DNA of 64,000 bases from Pleurostoma richardsiae (taxonomy: Eukaryota; Ascomycota; Sordariomycetes; Calosphaeriales; Pleurostomataceae): positions 186,001 through 250,000 of the forward strand of contig JANBVO010000047.1 of the NCBI GenBank assembly GCA_030052745.1, read 5' to 3'. Both the position numbers and the translations under genes were made by a program. Of this stretch, positions 1 through 10,723 are shown one piece after another; the first letter of the stretch is position 1; each line of letters begins with the position of its first letter. Below the pieces are notes generated by a model. That model did no database searches. It was given only the letters and a program-made list of their open reading frames with translations, and was not told the DNA's origin.

Positions 1-886
1 TGTTGGTTCTCTGAGAGGGAGAGAAGGGGTGGTGAAGGGGGCCTCGAAAGAGACGATCTGGGCGACGAGATCCTCTCCGATCCTCGACGACGGCGCCACT
101 GAGAGCATAACTACGCCGTACGAGGGGGGCAGCCAGCGCCTTCCATTCTAGAAAGTGGTCTGGTTCTGGCTGGAGCCGGGCTGGAGTTGTCGTCCGTCCG
201 TCGGTCCCCTCCTTCACGAGCCTTATCAACACCATGGGGGCGTGTTGGCGGTTGGGAGCAGCAGCCAATTTTCGAGGCCTCGACTTCCCCGGGTATATGC
301 TAATGCATGGCCAATGTAAATCTCCTGCCTTTAACGGATGTTCCGTGCAACGCGGGTGGGGGGGTGGCCAAGGGTCCGCCCATCTCCAAGGCGCAGCCAA
401 ACAACGCAGAATCACCATCCCCTTATCTTCGGGATACCACAAGAGCACGCTAGCGTCGATGTGCGCTGCATCTCCCAGACTCCCAGATTCGGCAGGTCTG
501 AAAGTGCGGTGGCGCACTGCGCAATGGGAATCCAGACGCAACGGCGGCGGCGGACCTCGTCTGCGCCCGCCGGAGTCGCCTCCTCTCGGCTCCGGCCTGC
601 CCTTGTCTCCTCCTCCTCCTCCCCTGCCCCTGGCTGGGTGTGTGTATCTTGCCCGTGATACACGTCCTTAAATACCCCACGACCCAGCCCGGCCAAGGCC
701 AGCCAAGCTCATCGTCGGCCCAGCCAAGGTAGCCAAGCAGCACGCCCTGCCAGCTTGTCCAAGCCTGCCAGCCTGCCAACCTGCAAGCACGCCGTCACAC
801 GCGAGCAAGCAAACCGAGCAAGCACTTAGCGCACGCACTTAAGCAAGCAAAGCAGAGGCACGCGAGAGCACACGGAGCCCCTCACC
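1..886. promoter_or_regulatory. Upstream region and 5' leader of the OPT transporter
   Basis: No convincing gene is seen. GC-rich sequence leads to a TATA-like CTTAAATA at about 667-674, roughly 215 bp before the transporter start. Between them lies low-complexity leader with recurrent CCAGC/CCAAGC and AGCAAGC words (about 690-860). The open frames here are overlapping products of high GC and run on both strands without recognisable protein sequence. Confidence 0.5.
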
Positions 887-3602
887 ATGGGTTTCTCGTG
901 GCGAGGCAAGACCTCCGAAACGCCCGTCCTCAACGAGGTCGTGGCCACCGGCGCCGAGGTCGAGCCGGAGACGGTCTCGCCGGACTCGGACCTCAAGAAG
1001 TTCAAGAAACTGCACAAGTGGGACCCCTTCCTCGACATCGACAAGCTCGACGCCGTCGAGGACGTCCTGCGCAGCGGCGACCCGGAGAAGGAGGCCGCCG
1101 TCCAAGAGTCTCTGATCGTCGAGGACTCCCCCTACCCGGAAGTGCGCGCGTCGGTCCGGCCTGAAGACGACCCTAGCACCCCCGTTAACACCATCCGCTG
1201 CTGGGTGATTGGGGGTCTCATGTGCACCATCGTCGCCGCTTGCAACATCTTGCTCGGCCTGCGCCGCTCTCCCATCACCATCACGTCCACCGTCGTGCAG
1301 TTGGTGTCTTATCCGTATGTGCCCTTGCCACTTCTCGTCCTCTCCTCTCACCCATCATATCCACGTGCCTTCCTCTTCTCTGTGCGTGGAGGGTCCCCTG
1401 CCTCCTCCTCCCCTGTCCCCCCTTCCGCTGCCTCCATCGCATCCACAGAATCACCCCTGAGACGACCTCCGTGTGATATATCTGTCGATTCCCGGCGCGA
1501 CGGCGATGAGGATGCTGATATTTTTCGTCTAGGTTGGGCGTGGGATGGGCGAAGTTCTTCCCGGACTGGTCCTGGACCATGTTCGGCCATGAGGTCCGCC
1601 TGAACCCGGGCCCCTTCAACATGAAGGAGCATGTCATGATCACCATGATGACTGCGGCAGGCTCCGCCGCAAGCTATGCAATCGATATCTTGCTCGCACA
1701 AGAGGTCTTTTATGACCAATTTTTTCGCTGGGGGTTCCAGATCCTGCTCATAATCTCGACCCAGGCCATGGGCTTTGGGCTCGCGGGTGTTATGCGCCGC
1801 TTCCTGATCTACCCTGCCGCCATGGTGTGGCCGGCGACCCTGATCACGACCACGGTGATGTACTCGCTGCACGACCACTCTCCGTCGGACCCCTCGACCA
1901 CCAACGGCTGGAGAATCGGACGCTACAAGTTCTTCCTCATCGCCGCGCTCTGCACCTTCGTGTATGAATGGATCCCCCAGGTCTTCGCCCAGTTCCTGCA
2001 GATCTTCACCTTTGTCTGCTGGATCGCCCCCAACAATGTGGTGGTCAACCAGATCTTTGGTGGCCAGACTGGCCTGGGCCTGATCCCCATCTCCTTTGAC
2101 TGGAGCACGATTTCCGGCTTCCTGCTGTCGCCATTGCAGACCCCGGCCTTCGCCATCGCGAACGTGGGCCTCGGCATCATCGTCATGATGCTCGGCTGCA
2201 TCGGCCTCGCCTGGGCCGGCCCCGAGTTCTACCGCTACCTCCCCATCAGCTACAACGGCAACTTCGACCACTTTGGCAACTCGTACAACACCAGCCGCAT
2301 CCTCAACGCCGACTTCACCTTCAACCAGACCAAGTACGAAGCCTACTCGCCGCTGTTCCTGGGCCCTGCCTTCTCCCTCACCTACGGCATGTCCTTTGCG
2401 GGCCTCATCTCCACCATTGTGCACGTCGTCCTCTTCTACGGCCGCGACATCGTCGGTCGCACCCGCACCGCCGCCTACGAGGAGGCTGACGTGCACCTGA
2501 AGCTTATGCGCAAGTATAAGGAAGCCCCCGAATGGTGGTTCCTTATCGTCTTCGGCATAAGCTTTGCCTTCGGCATGATTGCGGCCCTGGTGTGGGAGAC
2601 ACATCTGACCTGGTGGGCGTACATCATCTGCATCCTCATCGGTGTTGTCCTCATCCTGCCTGTCGGCATCATCCAGGCCATCACCAACCAGCAGACCGGC
2701 CTCAATGTCATTACTGAGCTCATTGTCGGCTACATGCTGCCCGGGCGCCCCATCGCTATGATGATGTTCAAGTCTTGGGGCTACATGATGACCTACAACG
2801 GTCTGCAGTACGTCTCGGACATGAAGGTCGGCCACTACATGAAGATCCCGCCCCGTAGCTTGTTCGCCGCCCAGCTATTCGCTGTCGTCTGGCTGTCCAT
2901 CGTCCAGATTGCCACCTATAACTTTCTCCGGGGCAACATCAGCGGCATCTGCACATCGGAGCAGGCGCAGGGCCTGACCTGCCCTGGAGCCAAGACCTTC
3001 TACAACGCTTCCGTTATCTGGGGTGTCATTGGACCCAAGAAAATGTTCGGAAGCGGCCAGCTGTTCTCGTGGATCAACTACCTGTGGCTCATCGGCGCCG
3101 CTCTGCCCACCATCCAGTGGTTCCTTGCGCGGCGTTACCCCCGATCTGCCCTGCGCTATCTGTTTTGGCCCGCCGTCTTTGGCGCTGCGGGCATGATTCC
3201 ACCCGCGACAACCTGGTGGCTGGGCCAATGGGTCATTGTTGGTCTCATCTTCAACTGGGGGATCCGACATTACTACTTTGGGTGGTGGAGTAAGTATTTC
3301 GATGCTGGCCCCCTTTTCCGTCGCGCCTTCTCGTCGCCCCTCTTCAGCACTCGGTGGGTATCATCCAGTTTTGCTGACCGCGCTCAACAGCCCGCTACAA
3401 CTATGTTCTGTCCGGCGCCCTCGACATCGGAACCGCCCTCTGCATCGTCATATCCGCACTTTCCTTGGGCCTCAGCGGTGCCGAGTTCCCTGATTGGTGG
3501 GGCAACACGGTGCCGTACAGCAATCTCGACTCCGACGGCACGGCTGTCACTAAGGTGCTGCCTGACGACGGGTCCTTCTTCGGACCCAAGCACTGGTCTT
3601 AA
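887..3602 (+). CDS. OPT-family oligopeptide transporter (3 exons)
   Basis: Proton-coupled OPT-family carrier, expected to import small peptides or glutathione-like substrates across the plasma membrane. Exons are 887-1314, 1533-3289 and 3391-3602, giving 798 aa, normal for fungal OPTs. Intron 1 (GTATGT...TCTAG) and intron 2 (GTAAGT...ACAG) restore the frame across LVSYP|LGVGWAKFF and WW|TRYNYVLSG. A cytosolic N-terminus of about 100 residues ends in the OPT signature SPYPEVRASV. It is followed by many hydrophobic segments, NPGPFN, and YMKIPPR in the second half; the protein ends in FFGPKHWS. The start is the first ATG of the frame, in context CACCATGG. It stands alone with a TATA-like element upstream. 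The substrate cannot be read from the sequence, and a siderophore or metal-chelate role is possible within the superfamily. Confidence 0.95.
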
Positions 3603-4212
3603 GAGGTTCCGGTTGTCCCCTTGCCGAATAGCGTCCCCCCATGGCCTGTCCGGGTGTTGGTGTTCTCAGGGACGGAAGATACAGGCTGGACCGCCTTGAT
3701 CGTTTCCTTTGACTATGCCTCGTTATTAAGCAGCTGCGTGACACTCGTTGGCCATCTTTCTCGGTCCGCATTTCTATGTTCCCGAATGGTTGTTATATAG
3801 AAATGTGGCCGAGGAAGACGTCGTTATCTAATATCCGTTTACCAACCTTACCTGATTGATACCTTGGCTATACATGCTGTCTTGTAACCGAATGTGTGAA
3901 TGATGAAGCTCAGATTCTTGGAGGGCAAGTCCGTGACTGCCTCTCGCGTCAATATGGCACTACTGTAGTATCTCAGCCCGCTCTTTTCCTTCATAGACCG
4001 TTCCGACGTATCAATAAAATGAGAACAAGCAGAAACTTTCCACGGCACCACCGGTCAATTCTAAGGAGGGGGAGGGTAAGTTGTTAACGGTACATCGACA
4101 GCCAGATACGTCCGAGTGCTAGATCCCAACCACTATTAAATAGCAATGCGGGATAGTCAACACAATTAAGAAATTGAAGTGGCGCTATTAAGGACAAGGA
4201 ACAGGACAGAAA
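3603..4212. other. Intergenic region after the OPT transporter
   Basis: This holds the 3' UTR and terminator of the transporter. Base composition falls from GC-rich to balanced. No gene, repeat or RNA is recognised. Confidence 0.5.
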
Positions 4213-5578
4213 AACTTGCACTACTTTGCGTCTGCTTGGGATGAATCTGTCGGGGAAACCCGCTACACACTCAATACCGCCTATGGCATGGTATTCCAGA
4301 CATTGCCTGTTGCGGAGATGGCACAGTTCGGCTTCCTTACCGAAGGCACGATGCATGCACTGTTCGATATGGTACGGTATGACCGCCGAGGTTTACGTAA
4401 CCAGGAGCCAGTCGAAGAGTCATCAACGAACTGCGCGAGTACATTGTGCAGCAGGTCCCAGGCGAGCTTCCAGACCTGCATGACTTGTCCCTCAATGCCT
4501 CATTCGGACTCCATGAGCAGTGCCCCATCAGGCGGGACGTGAAGGAAGCGCGGGAGAGGTGTGCGGTTTCAGGCTGTCCAAAAAAGCCTCTCAAGCCTCT
4601 CGGTAACATACAGATATCGAACCCTTTCTCTGGCAAGGTCTGCAGATCCCATTACAAGCGCCTAGAAAGGTACATGGTCAACGAGGACTGCAGTATCTGT
4701 GGCAAGACACGTGCCTCTAATAAGGCACAATTCTATGGCGAAGGACCCGAATCGCGCTGCAAGGCTTGTCACAGGTGGCACCTGAAGTATGGCGAGGCGC
4801 GGCCCCGGATACGCTGGGTTCCTGCCTATCCCGACCCATGCGGCAACTGCGGCCTCGACAGGTCCCTCAACCGCAAAGTCAAATTCCACTTCCAAGACGC
4901 GGCGAGATGCTACAGCCTTTATTATACTTACAGGCGGATCTTCCACGTCGAGCGGCCACGATATCTTTGGGATCCGACCGATCCTAACCATGGCAAGCCC
5001 AAGGCCCCTGTGGTAATCGTGGCATGTTGGATACAGAGAGCAATGATCCTCGCAACTTCCATTACAAGGGCATAGAGCGACGCTGCGGGCCTTGTAACCT
5101 TCACATGTACACCTATGGTGAGGAGCGACCACGCAGTCGGTGGGACTCCACCGACCCGGAGCACAAGCCCACAATACCTAGAGGACCATGTGTCGTCTGT
5201 GGTGCTTCGGATGACGTTCCCAAAGGCCAGAACAGACATTCGGGGTTCGGGCCCAACAGACGTTGCCATCCTTGCCATGTCTGGAATGTCAAACATCCCG
5301 GCCAAGAACGACCGCGGAAGTATTGGGATCCAGATAATCCAGATTATATATACAAGAACAGGCAACGGAAGCGGACTAAAGCCGAGCTGGAGGCTACAAG
5401 GTCAGATCCTGATGCAGATGCCAGTACCAAGGCCAAGGCGCAACCGCGGAAGCGAAGGAAGACCGAGCCAAAGGCTCCGAAGTCCGCAAGCGTTAATGTC
5501 ACTACTAAATTCAGCACCGAGACCCGAACCGAGGGCAACACCGAGGTCGATCCTGAGGTCAAGACACACGGATGTTGA
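4213..5578 (+). pseudogene. Broken gene for a protein with an array of GATA-like CxxC...CxxC modules
   Basis: I do not recognise the family. From about 4401 one frame reads RREVINELRE-like sequence and then a Cys-rich array. After a leading C-x4-C...C region come four modules of about 50-60 residues. Each has C-x2-C, about 18-21 residues, C-x2-C, then an ERPRxxWDPTDP-like linker (GEARPRIRW, VERPRYLWDPTDP, GEERPRSRWDSTDP, GQERPRKYWDPDNP). Spacing and the trailing aromatic/RP segment resemble GATA zinc fingers. A Lys/Arg-rich tail closes the protein at 5578. The reading frame shifts by one base near 5007-5010, inside module 3, whose second Cys reads Arg. Module 2 lacks a clean second CxxC. The N-terminal part (4213-4380) is in yet another frame, after a stop at 4398. 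An unrecognised intron could explain the N-terminal break but hardly the one in module 3. Confidence 0.5.
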
Positions 5579-6977
5579 TACTGGCCACGAGAATAATGAG
5601 GAGGCAATGGCGAGAGGAACGGGAAGCGCCTAACTATAGAGTTCCCCATCGCGGCGAGAGCTGCTTATACGGGTCTATATCTCTTGAGATTTGGACCGCC
5701 AGACCGTGCGGCCCAGTCGGGAAGCTACATCTCTTACTGTCATATGTTCTCTGCTCTGTTAGTAACGTTTATATACATTGTTAGTATGGCTGCCACACCC
5801 AGGCCTTCCTGTTCCTACCCGAATGTGCATGTCCTAGAATGCAGTATTACAGACGTCAGGTCTATTAATAACTTATCTATGTAGAAGGAAGCCGAAGTAA
5901 CCGTCTACTAGCCGACTACAAGCACAAAGCAGAATACAGTTCCCGCCCAAGCAGTTCCAACTTAGATACAGCAGCTCTCGCCGCCCAAGTCCAGAAACAG
6001 GTCACTCACACGGTTCGTATCGAAGTCGGAATTATACGCGGCGTCTTTCGCCGCAGCTCAGTTGACTAATTAGAAGACATGCCAGTTCGGATTCGCTCTC
6101 TCGCCTTGTCGAGAGGGGCTCTCACGGCAGGCTGTCGGAATTCTGTCGTTCTGTCCGCCCTCGTCACGGTTGGCATGCGGTCGTCCTGGAAGTAGAGAAG
6201 ATCCTGTCACCATGATCAGCACGAATGTAATTATATAGCCTCGGCATAGCTCACCGCTATCCGCTCCAGCAAAATCGCAGTGGCTGTTTTCAGGGTTTGC
6301 CTACCAGAGAGATGGAACGCGTGGTAAACAACCCACTCGGACTGGCTACCGACAATGGCGCTGTCGGGGTCAATCAGGCCGTGGTGGTTTCTGTGGGTGG
6401 TCCGGTATGTATCCGGGGCAAGCTAATCTGGCGGTTTGGTGGAAGAAGCCTCTAGCCAGAGCCTTTCGAATGCCTGTGCAGAATCTATGCAGCTGAAAGG
6501 CATGCATTCGAGAGTCACTCCGCGCTGAGCGAAGAAGCCGTGTATTCAAATCTTCAACTCAAGGGCCTCTTCTAGGGCACGACGATCTAGGAAATGCTCC
6601 CAGCACCAATAATCCATGTCCACCTTTTTTTCTGTCTTTGCCAGGTAGTATGCGTTGCGTGCATTGCGTTGAGGTACGTCATATGATCCGATTAGGATGT
6701 GCGAATCCTTGTCGTGTGAGGTCGGCAACGTGTCGGTGAGTACGTGGACGTTGGAATATTGACTGCTGTATGTCAAAAATAGCTGCGATCGTTGCCATCC
6801 CGTCGGAGCAGTCTTGGCTATGGCACGATTACGGTAGGCGGTAGCTGTATCTTACAGTAGTAGGCGCATATTAGCTAATTAACTTTATTCGATTTTTACA
6901 TATCTATCTTGTTCATATTATTCAATTCGTCTTAATCAGTTAATTCCTCCAAAACGGTCAAGCCACCTACTAGACCA
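5579..6977. other. Gene-poor region
   Basis: No supportable gene. A 76-residue open frame on the minus strand (6546-6776) reads protein-like (RRALEEALELKI) but has no recognisable family or context, and may be a remnant. The sequence becomes AT-richer toward 6.9 kb. Confidence 0.4.
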
Positions 6978-7266
6978 GTTAAGCCACTAACATGGTTAAG
7001 CCACCAACACAGTTAAGCCACTAACACAGTTAAGCTACCAACACAGTCAAGCCACCAACACAGTCAAGCCACCAACACGGTTAAGCCACTAACCTAGTTA
7101 AGCAACTAACCTGGTTAAGCTACTAACCTGGTTAAGCTACTAACCTGGTTAAGCTACTAACCTGGTTAAGCTACTAACTTAGTTAATCTATTAATTTAGT
7201 TAAGCTACCAGTTTAGTTAAGTTATTAACTTACTTAAACTACTAATCTACTTAAGTAAGTTATTAA
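6978..7266. repeat. 17-bp tandem minisatellite, about 17 units
   Basis: Head-to-tail units hold an exact 17-bp register over about 289 bp. The consensus is GTTAAGCYACTAACMTG. The central units at 7114, 7131 and 7148 are identical (GTTAAGCTACTAACCTG). A diverged half-copy precedes the array at about 6957. Units to the right of 7165 drift progressively toward T and A (for example CTTAAACTACTAATCTA at 7233), with C-to-T-type changes dominating. It lies in an AT-rich, gene-poor island. Confidence 0.95.
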
Positions 7267-7598
7267 GTTAAGAATCTCAAATTTACTTTTTTATTAGTTA
7301 ATCTTCAGCTTAAATACTTTGTTTTTCTCATAGTAGTGTAATCTAAGTACTAGCTACATACAAGATCACATGAATATAAGTGGGGTTAATCTAGTAACAA
7401 AAATGAATTGTTTCGCAGAGACCACTGTCGCCTACCGTACGCGATACCAGACTGGGTCGACCATGGAACTCGGTGGCTAATCAGCCAGATTCGGTAGGCC
7501 GAGCGTTGGCGATGATATAACCCTTGCAGTAACCAGAGTTAGTATATAAACTAAGATGTCAGAGGTAAGGATTGACATCTACTAATCATAAAGCTCCT
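7267..7598. other. AT-rich spacer between the minisatellite and the helicase remnant
   Basis: No gene, repeat or RNA is recognised. The stretch is AT-rich up to about 7400. Confidence 0.4.
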
Positions 7599-8395
7599 CG
7601 TAGCCGCGAATTAAAGCCACTGGAGGAGGGAGACCCAGATAGAGTGGATGTCTGGAAGGTTGGTATAGCCGGCGGTCAAAATGGCCAATATAGCCATCTT
7701 AATATCGCTACGCAAGATTTCCGGCGAAGACGACAGAGGCATTAGGTTGAAGGTCTCGCGTTCGTAGACCCTAAAGCACTTACCGGGCTGGGTACGCCCT
7801 GCTCGACCCGCTCGCTGGTTGGCCCCTGCTTGGGAAATCAGTCCGAGTTGTAACGTCTCCAAGCAAATCCGCGGGTTGTAGAGCTTCTGTTTCTGGAGGC
7901 CGCAGTCTACTACATATACAATCCAGGAATTGTAAGACTCGTCTCGGCGATGTTAGTGCTCAGAATGCACTTCCGCTTAGAAGAAGGCTGGAAAATTCTT
8001 CCTTGCATATTCCGCGGAAGCGTGGCGTGTAGCTCGATGATGTCCAGATTTCGCTTCTCTTTCGAGAGCATATACGAAGCCCGTTCGATGTCATCTATGC
8101 CGCTGAGGAATATTAGGATAGCGTCATTGTTCGTTGTGCAAGACGACACGAACACAAGTATGTATAAAGTCAGGGGTCACCCCCATTAGATAATCGATCT
8201 CTACTGGGTAAGCCATAGGTGCCCGTGACATGAAGGTACCCGTGACATGAAGACTGGGCCCGTTAACAAAGTAAGACTGGAGCTTTGTAGCTTCCAGGGT
8301 AGCTGACATCGTGACAACGTTGATATCATTAGCGACAATATCATTCTCGGTAAGAGATGGCCATGAAATCAGTTCCGATCTTCATTTAGTGTTTG
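7599..8395 (-). pseudogene. Truncated, frameshifted DEAH-box RNA helicase fragment
   Basis: Remnant of a DEAH-box (DHX/Prp22-Prp43-type) RNA helicase. Reading down the minus strand, the order of motifs is right. Motif III region MSATLEATKLQSYF is near 8309. Then come DAILIFLSGIDDIERA, motif V LSTNIAETSLTIPG, VYVVDCGLQKQKLYNPR, and motif VI QRAGRAGRTQPGKCFRVYE near 7800. The frame changes at least twice, near 8128 and near 7915. Motifs I and II (GKT, DEAH) and the whole N-terminus are absent upstream, and the C-terminal helical domains are missing after about 7611. It is therefore a broken partial copy, probably a duplicated fragment of a host gene, next to repetitive AT-rich DNA. Confidence 0.85.
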
Positions 8396-8453
8396 GCGTG
8401 GTGTTTACGCGTGAGACAATATTCTAATTATTTCGGCGGTCTTCTGTCCGACG

Positions 8454-10723
8454 TCATCTACCAACCGCAATCACGGCCTTCGCTCCTCGGCGTGTCCCAA
8501 TTCCTGCCGGTACGCTCCCGGCGCCGGCCCAGCCAGCTGCAGTGTCATCAATGCCAATCTGTGATGTGTTGATAATATTGGCCGGTTCAGTCCTACCGCG
8601 TAATAGCAACAGGTGGACGAGTCCCGGACTGGTACCTTCCCGAGCCACGCCAACATCCAATATTTCCCGGGTGACGAACAGGCCAAACCCCTCCACGGAC
8701 GGGTTGGCACTGTTGACAGAGCTTTCAGCAGCTGTGCCAACGTTGTCGCTTCCCGTATGCCTAGCCGAATAGCCTCCGTAGCCCCTCGTAACCGGGTTGG
8801 CGTCCAGCAAGATCTGGATCCAACTCCGCACTTCGGCGTCGGTATCCAGAACGCTCACGGCCATACCGATAGGGAACATGTACATGAAGTTCGCCTCTGC
8901 GCCAGCCCCGTGATTCCGGCTCTGCCACTCGAAGACCTGACAGATTTCCAGTGCAGGGTCGCGTACCGAGACGGACGCCCCTGGCCGTCTAAGGGGTTCG
9001 AACGAGGTGTACCGTGTCACCCTGCCGTGTGATCCACCGAAGTCAAGTTCGCTGTCGCGACCTTCAAGCACCGCTTTCATTGCCCGTTTGGCGCTTTCCT
9101 CAATTATATCACCCGCTTTCACCGGTTCCAAATCCCACATGAGAGCGAGCAACCAGATAAGCACGGCGTTATAGAGTGCAAGATCAGCGGCAGCGGCCGC
9201 TCGACCGAAATGGAGCCGGCGGAGCAGCCGGGGTGAGCCGATGGAGCCGAGTTTCTGGGAAGCGGCGCCGTTGATCTCGAAAGTCAAGTCTCTGTCCACA
9301 GCGACGTCGCGCCCGAACCTGGCTTGCCACTGCCATCGCCACCGATACAGGTCTTGAAGTAGGGCCACCACGCGCTCAACGATTGGCGGTGGGGGCGGTG
9401 CGGGTGATTCTTGGATACCTGGATCTGTGTGGTATATCTGTGAGAGATCGATGGAACTTATTTGCTTATGAGTAGTCGATGTGTGTGAGACCAATGAGGG
9501 AGACTGCGAGAGTTTCGATGAGCGGTCCATGTCTTCAAGAATTCCTGGCACGGAAGCGAGTAAGTCGAGGAGGTAGCTCTGCGGCGTCTTTGCCTGTGGC
9601 TCTAACGCCCATGGCACAGATCGCCATCGTGGCCCGTCGATAAAGGTGTGTTTACGGGTCACAAGAGATGCAACAACCTGGAGGGACGGTCAATCATCCC
9701 ATGGAAGTCGGGAGTTTGGTTCGTCTAGAAGGGTAAAAGGACACTCACTATTGTTGCTCGCGCGGCTTCCAGTGCGTTCAGCAGCGGTTGATGTTGGAAA
9801 GCCTCTGGTCCACAGATATCAATGATGCTCGACAGCCCTTGCAAGTGGAATGTAGCCGCCGTTCGATCGGTTAGAGTGGACTGGGGCCGACAGAATGGGT
9901 ATTCAGTAAGGCAAGCCCGCAGGGGCGCAACAGAACACACTTACAGCATGCATCATCAGCACTAGAACAGGCACAACCAAGCCATGGCCTCCTCCCCGAG
10001 CCAGGACCGCCTGAGTATCCTCGAGTTGCTCTGCCAGCGCCTGCAAGCTCTTCCCATAATAAACTTCGCCGCGCATCCGGATACTTGCGACGTTCTTCGA
10101 CCGGCCGAACGTTGACTGCGCCAGTGCCGTTGCTGCATCGAGTGCCAGCTGGCCCAGCTTACCCTCGGCGGCCTGGTCGAGCCAGAGAGACCCATATCCC
10201 TTCCACACGAAGTTGGAGAAGATGTAGGAGAAGCAGAAGTCGCCTTCAAAGGCGGCTAGGCTCATCTCCGCGGGTATGTCTGGCGACGCTCGCATTCGCG
10301 GTTGCACCGCACGGCGCTGCAATCGCCTGCCATCAGTCGCCAGAGCGGTTGATGAGGCACTCGGCTTGAAAGGCGCGGTGGAGGTATGGATCCAGAGTGT
10401 CTCGCGGCCGTAGCCGAGGCACTGGAATCCGGCCTTGATGCACCTTTGGCAGGTTGGCTTTGCCTCATCTGGAATCAATCAGCGACGGTGCATGTGCATA
10501 AAGGTTCAGGAAGAGCAGGAGAAGGATGGGTGGCGCCAACATGCTCCATCCGCTTGGACTGGCTTTGGTCTGGTGGAGCACTTGTCTAGGTAGCTCCAGG
10601 TGACATGTTCCTGTGTCTTGCTGCGAGGCTCTTCAACCTATGTTAATCCTGTCACGCACCGCATTTCACATGTCGTTGACGGCATGTCTTGCAGCCTTTC
10701 GACCGTCCAGGCACTCCTACCAT
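8454..10723 (-). CDS. Zn2Cys6 transcription factor (4 exons)
   Basis: Nuclear DNA-binding regulator. Exons in transcription order are 10723-10660, 10468-9945, 9880-9749 and 9677-8454, giving 647 aa. The 64-nt first exon carries half of the zinc cluster and the second exon completes it: Cys11, 14, 21, 28, 31 and 38 in the pattern C-x2-C-x6-C-x6-C-x2-C-x6-C (GCKTCRQRHVKC | DEAKPTCQRCIKAGFQC). Intron 1 (GTGCGT...TCCAG) splits the codon just after the third Cys. The middle region is helical and hydrophobic, as in fungal regulators of the Fungal_trans_2 kind, and a low-complexity Ser/Thr stretch lies near the start of exon 4. No target gene is adjacent, so its pathway is unknown. Exon joins are in frame with good donors, including GTAAGT and GTGAGT. 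Confidence 0.88.

Noticed and set aside
234-779. Overlapping open frames on both strands before the OPT gene
   Set aside because: They sit in a GC-rich, low-complexity leader, lack protein-like sequence and overlap each other.
1348-2835. 495-codon open frame antisense to the OPT transporter
   Set aside because: Asp/Val/His/Gly-rich composition typical of the reverse frame of a GC-rich gene; the plus strand encodes a clear OPT protein.
6546-6776. 76-residue minus-strand open frame
   Set aside because: Protein-like in places, but no family, splice partner or neighbour supports it; mentioned only as a possible remnant.
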